Positions 8,872-18,475 of a stretch of DNA of 64,000 bases are shown piece after piece. The notes below the pieces were generated by a model. The model ran no database searches, had not been told where the DNA came from, and was given only the letters and a program-made list of their open reading frames with translations. The DNA is from Methylobacterium sp. Leaf123 (GTDB lineage: Bacteria > Pseudomonadota > Alphaproteobacteria > Rhizobiales > Beijerinckiaceae). The translations under genes and the position numbers were made by a program. Position 1 is the stretch's first letter. The number at the start of each line of letters is the position of its first letter. The stretch spans positions 125,683-189,682 of the forward strand of contig NZ_LMNS01000023.1 in NCBI RefSeq assembly GCF_001423405.1. The letters run 5' to 3'.

Positions 8872-8905
8872 TCGAGGCGGTCGGCTGGCGGTAAGCCGGC
8901 CCCGC

Positions 8906-9223
8906 TCAGCGGCCGATCGCGACGGAGAGCTGCACGCCCGAGGCCTTCTGCACCGTCCGAAGGACACCGAACAGGTTGGTCGCTGTTGGATTGCCGGTCG
9001 GGCCGAGCATCCGCATAAGGCTCTTGGACGACGTGCCGGTCTCTTGCGACAGGCGCTCGAAGCCGATCGTCGCATTGATGTAATCGCGCAGAACGGCCTT
9101 GCCGGTCTCGATGTCGCCCGCGAGGAGTTGGTCCACCGCCTCGGTGAGGAGGGCATCACGGAAGGCCGGGTCGTGCTCGGCCCTCGCCTTCACGGTGTCC
9201 TTGAAGCTGCGCGTCAGGGCCAT
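8906..9223 (-). CDS. Putative addiction-module antidote (HigA-like)
   Basis: 105-residue small DNA-binding protein of the putative antidote family paired with RelE/HigB-like toxins. The first half is helical (FRDALLTEAVDQLLAGD). Residues ~50-85 contain a helix-turn-helix-like region with the family's SSKSLMRMLGPTGNPTATNL motif. The start at 9223 follows ggagatgg. The original stop codon of the upstream toxin frame shares its last base with this ATG, a classic coupled arrangement. The antidote reading frame is intact even though the toxin is broken. Confidence 0.8.
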   Translation of the reverse strand: MALTRSFKDTVKARAEHDPAFRDALLTEAVDQLLAGDIETGKAVLRDYINATIGFERLSQETGTSSKSLMRMLGPTGNPTATNLFGVLRTVQKASGVQLSVAIGR

Positions 9224-9549
9224 CAGCCCATCTCCTTTTTCCGGCGCCTGTAGTCCGCCCAATGGACCCGTGCCTCGGCGATATCATCCTATTGCCGGCG
9301 TTTGGTGCCGCCGCAGAGCAGGATGATCAGCAGATCCCCATCGCGGCCGAAATACAGTCGATAACCGGGCCCCCAGGCGATCCGATATTCCTGCACACCA
9401 TCGCCGACCGACTTCGCATTCGACAGGTTGCCCGCTTCCATGCGCGCCAGTGAAACGGTCACCTTGGCCGCCGCCTGCGGATCAAGGTCGTGGAACCAAG
9501 AGGCGAAGGGACTGTGGCCGCTCCCGTCCAGAAACTCCCGAATCTCCAT
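9223..9549 (-). pseudogene. RelE/HigB-type toxin interrupted by an in-frame TAG
   Basis: Starts MEIREFLDGSGHSPFASWF and reads normally through VGDGVQEYRIAWGPGYRLYFG and LLCGGTKRRQ, the core of the RelE/HigB-like mRNA interferase family. It then meets TAG at 9289-9291. Without that codon the same frame continues for 21 more residues (DDIAEARVHWADYRRR...) to a TGA at 9223-9225 that overlaps the antidote start. That tail matches the usual family C-terminus, so a nonsense change is the simplest explanation. The start at 9549 is preferred over an upstream ATG at 9576, which would place a likely operator inside the gene. A truncated active product is not excluded. Confidence 0.7.
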
Positions 9550-9557
9550 CCAGAATA

Positions 9558-9573
9558 GTACCTTAAAAGTTAC
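9558..9573. promoter_or_regulatory. Imperfect inverted repeat before the toxin
   Basis: gtacctt, two bases, aagttac: seven-base arms with one mismatch, lying nine bases before the preferred toxin start. This is the usual place for autorepression by the antidote. No binding data exist, and the repeat is short enough to be chance. Confidence 0.35.
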
Positions 9574-9635
9574 CATTCAAGACAATGCAGGGCCCGGAAA
9601 CGCCATGCGCAGGCTATTCTTGGAGTGTGGCCGCG

Positions 9636-10382
9636 CTACTCCACCCGCACCCAGCCCTGCGGCATCAGCCGCTCCTGCGGCTTGAACTTGGCTTTGTAGT
9701 CCATCTTGCGGGAGCCATCGACCCAGTAGCCGAGATACAGATACGGCAGGCCGAGGTCGCGGGCGCGGCGGATGTGGTCGAGGATCATGTAGGTGCCGAG
9801 GCTGCGGCTCGCCTCGTCGGGGTCGTAGAACGAGTAGACCATCGACAGGCCGTCGGCGAGGACGTCGGTGAGGCAGACGGCGACGGGGGCACCGACGCCG
9901 CGGCCGTGGATCGCGCTGTCGGGCCCGCGCTCGCGGTAGACCACGAGATGCGTGTCGACGTGGCTGTCCTCGATCATCATTGCGTAATCGAGCACCGTCA
10001 TGTCGACCATGCCGCCATCGCCGTGGCGGGCGTCGAGATAGCGGCGGAACAGGGCGTATTGCTCGGAGGCCGGACGGTTCGGCTCCGGCGTGCCGATGAG
10101 TTCGGCATTGCGCTGGAGGATGCGCCGCTGACTCCCGGTCATGGCGAAATCCTCCACCACCACCCGCACCGAGACGCAGGCGCGGCAGGTCTCGCAGGCC
10201 GGGCGGTAGGCGATGGTCTGCGAGCGGCGGAAGCCGCCCTGGGTCAGGATCTCGTTGAGGTCGCGGGCGCGCCGCCCCACGAGATGGGTGAACACCTTCC
10301 GCTCCTCCTGGCCCGGCAGGTAGGGGCAGGGGGAGGGCGCCGTCAGGTAGAATTGCGGTGTGTCGCGCGGATGGCTCGTCAC
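9636..10382 (-). CDS. bpt: Aspartate/glutamate leucyltransferase (L/F-type arginyltransferase fold)
   Basis: 248-residue leucyl-tRNA-protein transferase. It adds leucine to N-terminal Asp or Glu of proteins, marking them for the ClpS/ClpAP N-degron route. Visible signatures are [17 protein letters not shown] at the N-terminus, [12 protein letters not shown], and [18 protein letters not shown] near the C-terminus. A GTG start at 10382 gives [10 protein letters not shown], the normal family N-terminus; an ATG 54 bases upstream would add a non-conserved extension. It is a single cytoplasmic enzyme with no obvious operon partner. Confidence 0.9.
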   Translation of the reverse strand: MTSHPRDTPQFYLTAPSPCPYLPGQEERKVFTHLVGRRARDLNEILTQGGFRRSQTIAYRPACETCRACVSVRVVVEDFAMTGSQRRILQRNAELIGTPEPNRPASEQYALFRRYLDARHGDGGMVDMTVLDYAMMIEDSHVDTHLVVYRERGPDSAIHGRGVGAPVAVCLTDVLADGLSMVYSFYDPDEASRSLGTYMILDHIRRARDLGLPYLYLGYWVDGSRKMDYKAKFKPQERLMPQGWVRVE

Positions 10383-10521
10383 GCTGGGAAGGCTCGCCCT
10401 CGGGGCCAAGGCATCGAACGCCGGCACCGCAGCCAATGTAACGGGATCGCCGCGGGGCTCAACCGGATTGATGGGTCATGACGGCGGCTTTCCGCCGCCA
10501 TGCCCTCACCCGAAGGGGGGA

Positions 10522-11016
10522 TCAGTCGCGCACGACGGCCAGACCGAGCAGCAGGTCGTGGCCGAGGCGCCGGTCGGAGCGCACGAGGCCGAACACCACG
10601 TCGATGCACCAGAGCAGGAAGGTCGAGATCGCCACGTAGAACAGCAGCGCGTGGATGCCCGCGGTCAAGAAATCCACCGGGCGCCCGCTCTCGGGTGCCA
10701 CCACGCGCAGGCCGAGCATGCGCATCCCGAGCGTGCTCTGCTTGGAACCGCCCACCGTGATCGCGCTGTAGAGGATGCCGCTGACCCCGAGGATCGGGAA
10801 CAGCATCCAAGCAAAGCCGAAGGTCAGCACGCCGAGGATCGCGATCGCCGTGGCGAGCACGGCCGTGAACACGAAGATGAAGGCGAGATCGAGCAGGTAG
10901 GCGACCGTACGCCCGCCCAGACTCGCCCTCACATACGGCACGGGGAATCCGCCCTGGCCCGGCATTCCCGTCGGGTTGGTGTAGCCGGGGTGATAACCGG
11001 GCTGAAAATCCGTCAT
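10522..11016 (-). CDS. RDD-family membrane protein
   Basis: 164 residues. A Pro/Gly-rich cytoplasmic tail (residues 1-30) is followed by three or four transmembrane helices. The RDD motif region is seen in ASLGGRTVAYLLDLAFIF, with the characteristic Arg and Asp. SKQSTLGMRMLGLRVV is the second conserved loop, followed by RRLGHDLLLGLAVV at the C-terminus. RDD proteins are of unknown or varied function; some have been linked to ion exchange. The ATG at 11016 has aggaag upstream. It lies 113 bases past the hypothetical gene that ends at 11130 on the same strand. Confidence 0.82.
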   Translation of the reverse strand: MTDFQPGYHPGYTNPTGMPGQGGFPVPYVRASLGGRTVAYLLDLAFIFVFTAVLATAIAILGVLTFGFAWMLFPILGVSGILYSAITVGGSKQSTLGMRMLGLRVVAPESGRPVDFLTAGIHALLFYVAISTFLLWCIDVVFGLVRSDRRLGHDLLLGLAVVRD

Positions 11017-11129
11017 GGCCGCCGCTTCCTCGACCGTTGCGTGCACGTTCGGCAAGTGGGGAGACGGCGCCGCGCTCTCAAGAGAGGAGGGGCAAGAGAG
11101 GAGGGGCAAGAGACGACCGCCCATCGCCA

Positions 11130-11531
11130 TCACCGTATTCCGGGATCAGCCGCCTCGGCCTCGGGCGTCGTCAGGTAGTAGCGCCTGAGCAGGTAGAGCG
11201 AGGCGCCATTCACCGGCCCCTGGTCGGTCGTCACGGCATTGAGTTCGTCGCCGGGACCGAAGTGGCAGATGAGGAAGCGGGGCCGGGTCGCTTCGGCCTT
11301 CGGAAGCGCACCGGTGCCGCCCGTGAGGCGATAATCGACCCGCACGCTGTCGCGGCTCGCGCCGGATCCCACCCGCAGCAGGTCGATCTCGGCGCCGGGC
11401 GGGGCGAGCGCCGGCACGGCCCGGCGGCAGAGCATCGCCCGGCGCGCGTCGAGCGACGTGTCGCAGCCGAATCCGGCCGCGAGCCAGAGGATGACGGCGC
11501 CCGCCAGCGCCGCCCGCTCGATGCGGACCAA
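11130..11531 (-). CDS. Hypothetical exported protein
   Basis: 133 residues. Residues 7-22 are a hydrophobic signal or anchor (AALAGAVILWLAAGFG) followed by Cys23. The context is not a canonical lipobox, so lipoprotein processing is uncertain. Two more Cys occur later (MLCRR, FLICHFG). The body contains VRVDYRLTGGTG and LYLLRRYYL. I do not recognise a family. It is cotranscribed with, and 26 bases before, hemB only if hemB had a reverse order; in fact hemB lies upstream on the same strand, so this gene may be the distal gene of a hemB transcript. Confidence 0.6.
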   Translation of the reverse strand: MVRIERAALAGAVILWLAAGFGCDTSLDARRAMLCRRAVPALAPPGAEIDLLRVGSGASRDSVRVDYRLTGGTGALPKAEATRPRFLICHFGPGDELNAVTTDQGPVNGASLYLLRRYYLTTPEAEAADPGIR

Positions 11532-11556
11532 GGTCGTTGCGCCTAGAATCGGCCCG

Positions 11557-13206
<1,650 letters not shown>

Positions 13207-14379
13207 GTGGAGCGCGGAATGTCGGGTGGGCAAGTGGCCTCACAACAAAAGGCCTCGCAACGGGACGTGCGCGCGCCGTCGGCCGAGCCCGAGATCGTGT
13301 TCGAGACCCGCGGCGAGGCCGGGCTGATCACGCTGACACGGCCGAAGGCGCTCAACGCCCTCACCCTGCCGATGGTGGAGGCGATGCACCGCCAGCTCCG
13401 GGCCTGGGCCGGGGATGCGCGGGTCAGCCGGATCGTGGTGCGCGGCTCGGGCGGGCGCGCCTTCTGCGCGGGCGGCGACATCCGCCAGATCCAGGCCCTC
13501 GGCAAGGCCGGGCGCCATGCCGACGTGATGGCGTTCTGGCGCGGAGAATACTGGCTGGACGCCGCCGTGAAGTCCTACCCCAAGCCCTACATCGCCCTGA
13601 TCGAGGGGATCGTCATGGGTGGCGGCGTCGGCATCTCGCTGCACGGCGACGTGCGGGTGGCGGCCGAGAATTACAGCTTCGCCATGCCCGAGACCGGCAT
13701 CGGCTTCTTCCCCGATGTCGGCGCCACCTACGCCCTGCCGCGCCTGCCCGGCTATACCGGGCGCTATCTCGCCCTGACCGGCGCGCGGATCGGCGCGGGC
13801 GACGCGCTCGCCGTCGGCCTCGCGACCCACGCGGCGCGGGCTCAAGATTTCGAGACCATCATCGAGCGGCTGGCGGGGGGAGGGGCGATCGCCCGCGCCT
13901 TCGACGGCCTCGAACCGCCGGGCACGGAGACCGGCCCCCTCGTCGCCGAGCGCGCGCTGATCGATGCCTGCTTCTCCGCCGACACCGTCACGGAGGTGCT
14001 TGCCCGGCTCGACGCGGCGGCGCGGGACGGCTCCGCTTTTGCCGGGGCGACCGCGGCGACGATCCGCACCCGCTCGCCCACCAGCCTGACCATTGCCCTG
14101 GCGCAGATGCGCCGCGGCGCCGGGATGAGCTTTGCCGAGGCGATGCTCGCCGAGTACCGGCTGTGCGAACGGTTGATGCGCGGGCACGATTTCTACGAGG
14201 GTGTGCGGGCGGTGATCATCGACAAGGACAACCGGCCGGCCTGGCAACCCGCGAGCCTGGACGCGGTCGATGCCGGGGCGATCGAGGCCGCCTTCGGCCC
14301 GCTCGACGGCCCCGAGCCGCTCTTCGACGGCAGCCAAGGTCCGCCTGAGGCGGCGCCCGCCACGGAGGCACGGTCGTGA
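13207..14379 (+). CDS. Enoyl-CoA hydratase/isomerase family, 3-hydroxyisobutyryl-CoA hydrolase type
   Basis: 390 residues with a crotonase fold. The oxyanion-hole segment RAFCAGGDIRQIQALG is typical of 3-hydroxyisobutyryl-CoA hydrolases, followed by GIVMGGGVGISLHG and PETGIGFFPDVGATYAL. The C-terminal LCERLMRGHDFYEGVRAVIIDKDN also matches that subfamily rather than ordinary short hydratases. It would release 3-hydroxyisobutyrate in valine breakdown. GTG at 13207 follows ggagggg at normal spacing; an ATG at 13219 is the alternative. The stop codon overlaps the start of the next gene. Confidence 0.85.
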   Translation: MERGMSGGQVASQQKASQRDVRAPSAEPEIVFETRGEAGLITLTRPKALNALTLPMVEAMHRQLRAWAGDARVSRIVVRGSGGRAFCAGGDIRQIQALGKAGRHADVMAFWRGEYWLDAAVKSYPKPYIALIEGIVMGGGVGISLHGDVRVAAENYSFAMPETGIGFFPDVGATYALPRLPGYTGRYLALTGARIGAGDALAVGLATHAARAQDFETIIERLAGGGAIARAFDGLEPPGTETGPLVAERALIDACFSADTVTEVLARLDAAARDGSAFAGATAATIRTRSPTSLTIALAQMRRGAGMSFAEAMLAEYRLCERLMRGHDFYEGVRAVIIDKDNRPAWQPASLDAVDAGAIEAAFGPLDGPEPLFDGSQGPPEAAPATEARS

Positions 14380-14843
14380 GGGCGCTCGCCAAGGTCGGCT
14401 CGACCCTCGACGGGCGCGGACGCCCGAGCGCTGGGGCCGGCGACCGGATCGAGGGCACCGCCCCGCGGGCGCAGACCCGCTGGGACGTGGTGCTGGTCTG
14501 GTTCATGCGCATCACCGCGCTGGTCTGGCTGGTGAAGGGCCTCGCGACCTGGGGCGAGATCCTCGACCTGATCCCCGGCCGGACGCCGTTCGCCGAACTG
14601 CCGATGGGGCGGCAATCGGCGATCGTCTATTTCGCGGTGATCGACTTCGTGGCGGCGGTCGGCCTGTGGCTGACGAGCGCCTGGGGCGGCGTGGTCTGGC
14701 TGCTCGCCGCGACCTCGGCCCTGACGCTGGCGCTGCTGACGCCGCAGCTCCTGCCGATGTCCGTGCCGGTGATCGCAGTGCAGGCAAGCATTGTCGCCGT
14801 TTACTTCGTGTTATCCTGGCTGGCGGCGCGCGATGTAGGCTGA
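14376..14843 (+). CDS. DUF6163-type membrane protein
   Basis: 155 residues with a basic N-terminal tail and four predicted transmembrane helices. These are around WFMRITALVWLVKGLATW, IVYFAVIDFVAAVGLWL, VVWLLAATSALTLALL and VIAVQASIVAVYFVLSWL. This is the small membrane protein commonly found beside ldtR in Rhizobiales. Its function is unknown; a role in envelope maintenance is only suggested by that association. The GTG start overlaps the preceding stop codon (gtga), so translation is coupled to the hydrolase gene. Confidence 0.7.
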   Translation: MRALAKVGSTLDGRGRPSAGAGDRIEGTAPRAQTRWDVVLVWFMRITALVWLVKGLATWGEILDLIPGRTPFAELPMGRQSAIVYFAVIDFVAAVGLWLTSAWGGVVWLLAATSALTLALLTPQLLPMSVPVIAVQASIVAVYFVLSWLAARDVG

Positions 14844-14874
14844 ACAAGAGGTCAACATCATCGTTTCATTTTGC

Positions 14875-14894
14875 ATTTACCGACAGAAGTAAAT
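14875..14894. promoter_or_regulatory. Perfect inverted repeat upstream of ldtR
   Basis: atttac, eight bases, gtaaat, located about 110 bases before the ldtR start and 30 bases after the preceding gene. MarR-family regulators bind palindromes of this size, and LdtR is likely to control its own promoter. The match is direct; the binding is inferred. Confidence 0.5.
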
Positions 14895-15004
14895 CGCGAG
14901 TTCATCCTGTCGCTTAAATCGGCTTTCATCGGTGCGGCCTAGGTTCACCTCATAAGCGATGCCGGCCAGCAAGAGCCGGTACGAACCGACAGGAAGGCAC
15001 CACG

Positions 15005-15523
15005 ATGAGCACGAAGGCCGCCAACACCGCCCTCAAGACCACCGACGCCGCTCCGGAGCTTCAGGGTGCGGCTGGCTCCTATCTCGAGGCGCTGCACCTC
15101 GTGGAGCGTCTGCACCGCCGCCTCCTCGACGTCATCAAGGACGAGTTCGACCGGCGCGGCCGCGAGGACGTCAACAGCGTCCAGGCGCTGCTACTCTACA
15201 ACATCGGCGACAAGGAGCTGACCGCCAGCGAGCTGCGCTCGAAGGGCTACTATCTCGGCTCGAACGTGTCCTACAACGTTAAGAAGCTCGTCGAGGCCGG
15301 CTTCCTGCACCACGCCCGCTCCAAGACCGACCGGCGCTCGGTGCGCATCAGCCTGACCCCGAAGGGCCGCGAGATCCACGACCTGATCCAGGGCCTCTAC
15401 GACAAGCACGCCCGCACGATCCAGCCGATCGGCGGCATCTCCGAAGACGATTTCGGCCGCCTCAACCTCGCGCTCTCCCGCCTGGAGCGCTTCTGGACCG
15501 ACCAGATCCGCTACCGTCTCTGA
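15005..15523 (+). CDS. ldtR: MarR-family transcriptional regulator LdtR
   Basis: 172-residue winged-helix regulator. The sequence YLEALHLVERLHRRLLDVIKDEF and the recognition region GYYLGSNVSYNVKKL are highly characteristic of LdtR, which in Rhizobiales controls an L,D-transpeptidase gene and osmotic-stress tolerance. The wing carries the SKTDRRSVRISLT motif of MarR proteins. The ATG at 15005 follows aggaaggcaccacg. The gene stands downstream of the DUF6163 gene, with a long leader that holds a perfect inverted repeat, and is followed by a strong terminator. Confidence 0.88.
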   Translation: MSTKAANTALKTTDAAPELQGAAGSYLEALHLVERLHRRLLDVIKDEFDRRGREDVNSVQALLLYNIGDKELTASELRSKGYYLGSNVSYNVKKLVEAGFLHHARSKTDRRSVRISLTPKGREIHDLIQGLYDKHARTIQPIGGISEDDFGRLNLALSRLERFWTDQIRYRL

Positions 15524-15541
15524 GCAAGGCGCCGGGACATC

Positions 15542-15596
15542 GAAAGCAGGAAGGCCGGAGGGTTCCGTGGCGAACCCTCCGGCCTTCCTGCTTTTC
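15542..15596 (+). terminator. Strong hairpin after ldtR
   Basis: A stem of about 23 bases (gaaagcaggaaggccgg... with its near-perfect complement) around a six-base loop cgtggc, ending in ctttt. It serves ldtR. Because the left arm begins with gaaag it may also stop transcripts coming from the opposite side. Confidence 0.85.
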
Positions 15597-15611
15597 GTCG
15601 CGTCACCGCAC

Positions 15612-15647
15612 AAGAAAAAGGGCGCCGCCCTCTCAGGCAGCGCCCCT
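15612..15647 (-). terminator. Rho-independent terminator of the pqqA pair
   Basis: Read on the minus strand: ggggcgctgcc, a short gagag loop, ggcggcgcc, then tttttcttg. It lies 33 bases after the stop of the downstream pqqA copy, so the transcript probably ends here and does not extend to other pqq genes. Confidence 0.7.
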
Positions 15648-15679
15648 GGTCTCACCGGATCGAGTCCGGCGACGCCTTC

Positions 15680-15769
15680 TTAGTTGAAGGTGTCGATCTC
15701 AGCGGACTCGTAGGAGGTGACTTCCATGCCGACACAGATCTCGGCAACGACGGGAGCGGACCACTTCAT
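15680..15769 (-). CDS. pqqA: PQQ precursor peptide PqqA, copy 1 (downstream)
   Basis: 29-residue ribosomal precursor of the cofactor pyrroloquinoline quinone: MKWSAPVVAEICVGMEV followed by TSYESAEIDTFN. The radical-SAM enzyme PqqE joins Glu16 and Tyr20 of the E-V-T-S-Y motif, with PqqD as chaperone. Both residues are present. A ggaga ribosome-binding site precedes the ATG at 15769. PQQ serves methanol dehydrogenase in these methylotrophs. It is the second gene of a tandem pair, 62 bases after copy 2. None of pqqB, C, D or E lies in the window. Confidence 0.93.
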   Translation of the reverse strand: MKWSAPVVAEICVGMEVTSYESAEIDTFN

Positions 15770-15831
15770 GACGTTTCTCCTAGTAGACGAAGGGATGAAA
15801 ACCGAACCAGCCTCAGGCTGGTGACGCCTTC

Positions 15832-15921
15832 TTAGTTGAAGGTGTCGATCTCGGCGGACTCGTAGGAGGTGACTTCCATGCCGACGCAGATCTCGGCAAC
15901 GATGGGGGCAGACCACTTCAT
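15832..15921 (-). CDS. pqqA: PQQ precursor peptide PqqA, copy 2 (upstream)
   Basis: 29 residues, identical to the downstream copy except Ile instead of Val at position 7. The crosslink motif E16-V-T-S-Y20 is intact. Across the 90 coding bases the copies differ at five sites: four synonymous and one conservative, which indicates that both peptides are under selection. The ATG at 15921 follows aggagacacgcc. This copy is nearer the promoter. An upstream leader of more than 100 bases is free of other genes. Confidence 0.93.
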   Translation of the reverse strand: MKWSAPIVAEICVGMEVTSYESAEIDTFN

Positions 15922-16400
15922 GGCGTGTCTCCTGATAAAGTTTTGAAGACGAAGATCGGTGTTTCGACCGGCCCAACCTCGAACTGAGGTGGGCCGCTCG
16001 TGTCCCGGGTCCCTCGTGTTCGACGCCCTTGATATAGACAATCCGTTGGGCGCAATTCAAGCGGACCCTACACTTATATTTCTCATAGACTGCTCTCAGA
16101 AACGCCCAAGCTGGCCCCTGAGAGTGGCATCTTTCTGCCGGATGCGCGGAAAAGTGCTGGCCTATCAGGGACATGGTGCCGATCACCGCGATTCACAAGC
16201 GCGCCCGGCAGGGCGGTTCGCGCGATCTTTTGCCGATTTCTCCCGATCATTTTTATCCGAAGGCCGACGCTCCGGGCATGGGCCGGCGCCCGAACGGGCC
16301 GGCTCGGCCTGAACGCATGCCGACGCGCCCGCTCTTGTGATGCCGGGGGCGATGCGGCAAAGCGGGGCCCTCGCGCGCACACGACTTCAAGAGCCCCGAA
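15922..16400. other. Divergent intergenic region between pqqA pair and serS
   Basis: 479 bases holding the promoters of both directions. On the minus strand an AT-rich tatgagaaatataag segment near 16075-16090 is a candidate promoter for the pqqA pair and would give a leader of about 150 bases. I find no coding sequence that looks real. Confidence 0.5.
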
Positions 16401-17687
16401 ATGCACGACATCCGCGCCATCCGCGAGAACCCCGAGGCCTTCGACCGCGACCTCGAGCGTCGCGGCCTCGCGCCCCTCAGCGCCGAGCTGATCGCCCTCG
16501 ACGACGCGCGCAAGGCCGCGGTCTCGGCCGCGCAGGCGGCCCAGGAGCGGCGCAACGCGCTGTCCAAGGAGATCGGCGCCGCCAAGAAGGCTAAGGACGA
16601 GGCCCGCGCGACCGAGCTGATGGCCGAAGTCGCCCGCCTGAAGGAAGAGGCCCCGGGCCTCGAAGCCGCGCAAGGCGAGGCGGCGAAAGCCCTCGACGAA
16701 CGCCTCGCCGCGATCCCGAATCGTCCGAAGGACGACGTGCCCCCCGGCGCCGACGAGCACGGCAATGTCGAGTACCGCCGCTTCGAATCCTCCCGTGAGC
16801 GCCTGGAGCAAGGCCGCCAGCATTTCGAGCTCGGCGAGGCCACCGGCCTGATGGATTTCGAGGCCGCCGCCAAACTCTCCGGCTCGCGCTTCGTCGTGCT
16901 GAAGGGCCAGCTCGCCCGGCTGGAGCGGGCGCTCGGCCAGTTCATGCTCGACCTGCACACGAATGAGCACGGCTACACCGAGGTGGTACCGCCGGTCCTC
17001 GTGCGGGAGGAAGCGATGTTCGGCACGGCGCAATTGCCGAAGTTCCGCGACGATCAATTCGCGGCGGGCGAGAACTTCTGGCTGATCCCCACGGCGGAAG
17101 TCCCGCTCACCAACCTCGTGCGCGAAAGCATCCTGGCCGAGGACGAGCTACCCCTGCGCTTCACCGCGCTCACCCCCTGCTTCCGCGCGGAGGCCGGGGC
17201 GGCGGGGCGCGACACCCGCGGCATGCTGCGACAGCACCAGTTCAACAAGGTCGAGCTGGTCTCGATCACCGCACCCGAAAAGTCGGCCGAAGAGCATGAG
17301 CGGATGCTCGCCTGCGCCGAGGCGGTCCTCAAAAAACTCGATCTCACCTATCGCGTCATGACGCTGTGCACCGGCGACATGGGCTTTGCGAGCCAGAAGA
17401 CCTACGACATCGAGGTCTGGGTGCCGGGCCAGCAGACCTATCGCGAGATTTCGTCCTGCTCGGTCTGCGGCGAATTCCAGGCGCGGCGGATGAATGCGCG
17501 CTACCGGGCCAAGGAGGGCAGGGGGGTCGGCTTCGTCCACACCCTGAACGGCTCAGGCGTCGCGGTCGGCCGCGCCCTGATCGCCGTGATGGAGAACTAC
17601 CAGAACCCCGACGGCAGCATCACGATCCCGTCGGCGCTCCAGCCCTACATGGGCGGCCTGAACCGGATCGAGGGACCGAACCACTGA
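16401..17687 (+). CDS. serS: Seryl-tRNA synthetase
   Basis: Class II synthetase (428 residues) that charges tRNA-Ser and tRNA-Sec. Residues ~30-105 form the long antiparallel coiled-coil arm that holds the tRNA variable arm. The catalytic core shows TAEVPLTNL, motif 2 with [20 protein letters not shown], and motif 3 as [19 protein letters not shown]. Length is normal. The ATG at 16401 starts [14 protein letters not shown]. It overlaps surE by one base, starting the serS-surE-pcm run. Serine is also the central intermediate of the serine cycle in methylotrophs, but no regulatory link is visible. Confidence 0.96.
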   Translation: MHDIRAIRENPEAFDRDLERRGLAPLSAELIALDDARKAAVSAAQAAQERRNALSKEIGAAKKAKDEARATELMAEVARLKEEAPGLEAAQGEAAKALDERLAAIPNRPKDDVPPGADEHGNVEYRRFESSRERLEQGRQHFELGEATGLMDFEAAAKLSGSRFVVLKGQLARLERALGQFMLDLHTNEHGYTEVVPPVLVREEAMFGTAQLPKFRDDQFAAGENFWLIPTAEVPLTNLVRESILAEDELPLRFTALTPCFRAEAGAAGRDTRGMLRQHQFNKVELVSITAPEKSAEEHERMLACAEAVLKKLDLTYRVMTLCTGDMGFASQKTYDIEVWVPGQQTYREISSCSVCGEFQARRMNARYRAKEGRGVGFVHTLNGSGVAVGRALIAVMENYQNPDGSITIPSALQPYMGGLNRIEGPNH

Positions 17688-18451
17688 TGCGCATCCTGGT
17701 CACCAACGACGACGGCATCCACGCGCCGGGCCTGGAAACGCTGGAAGGCATCGCCCGGGCGCTTAGCGACGATGTCTGGGTGGTCGCGCCCGAGACCGAT
17801 CAATCGGGCGTGTCGCACTCGCTCTCGCTCAACGATCCGCTGCGGCTGCGCCAGATCGCGGACAAGCGCTTCGCGGTGAAGGGCACGCCCTCGGACTGCA
17901 TCATCATGGGGGTGGCCCACATCCTCAAGGACCACAAACCCGACCTCGTGCTCTCCGGCGTCAACCGCGGGCAGAACGTGGCCGAGGACGTGACCTATTC
18001 CGGCACCATCGCCGGGGCGATGGAGGGCACGATCCTCGGCATCCGCTCGATCGCGCTGAGCCAGGCCTACGGCGTAGGCGGGAGGGCCAACCTGAAATGG
18101 GCCTGCGCCGCCGCGCACGGGCCGCGGGTGATCGAGAAGATTTTGGAGATCGGGATCGAGCCCGGCATCCTCGTCAACGTCAACTTTCCCGATTGCGATC
18201 CGGAAGACGTGCAGGGCGTGGCGGTCTCGGCCCAGGGTCAGCGCAATCAGGCGCTCCTGCAGATCGATGCTCGCCATGACGGGCGCGGCAATCCCTATTT
18301 CTGGCTCGCTTTCGCCAAGGCGCGGTTCGAGCCCGGCAACGGCACCGATCTCAAGGCGATCGCCGAGAACCGCATCTCGGTGACGCCGCTGCGGCTCGAC
18401 CTCACCGACGAGCCGGAACTGACCCGATTCGCCGCGGCGTTCCGGGCGTGA
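17687..18451 (+). CDS. surE: 5'/3'-nucleotidase SurE
   Basis: 254-residue metal-dependent phosphatase acting on nucleoside monophosphates, found in stress-survival operons. Active-site residues are visible: NDDGI (Asp8, Asp9), VAPETDQSGVSHSLS with the conserved Ser, and LSGVNRGQNVAEDVTYSGT with the Asn. The ATG shares its first base with the serS stop codon. It is followed after 24 bases by pcm, the usual surE-pcm pair. Confidence 0.95.
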   Translation: MRILVTNDDGIHAPGLETLEGIARALSDDVWVVAPETDQSGVSHSLSLNDPLRLRQIADKRFAVKGTPSDCIIMGVAHILKDHKPDLVLSGVNRGQNVAEDVTYSGTIAGAMEGTILGIRSIALSQAYGVGGRANLKWACAAAHGPRVIEKILEIGIEPGILVNVNFPDCDPEDVQGVAVSAQGQRNQALLQIDARHDGRGNPYFWLAFAKARFEPGNGTDLKAIAENRISVTPLRLDLTDEPELTRFAAAFRA

Positions 18452-18475
18452 GCGGGGGCGGCCGTCCGGGCTCTC

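Noticed and set aside
15680..15921. pqqA duplication as an assembly artefact
   Set aside because: Copies differ at five positions and have different flanks, so they are distinct genes.
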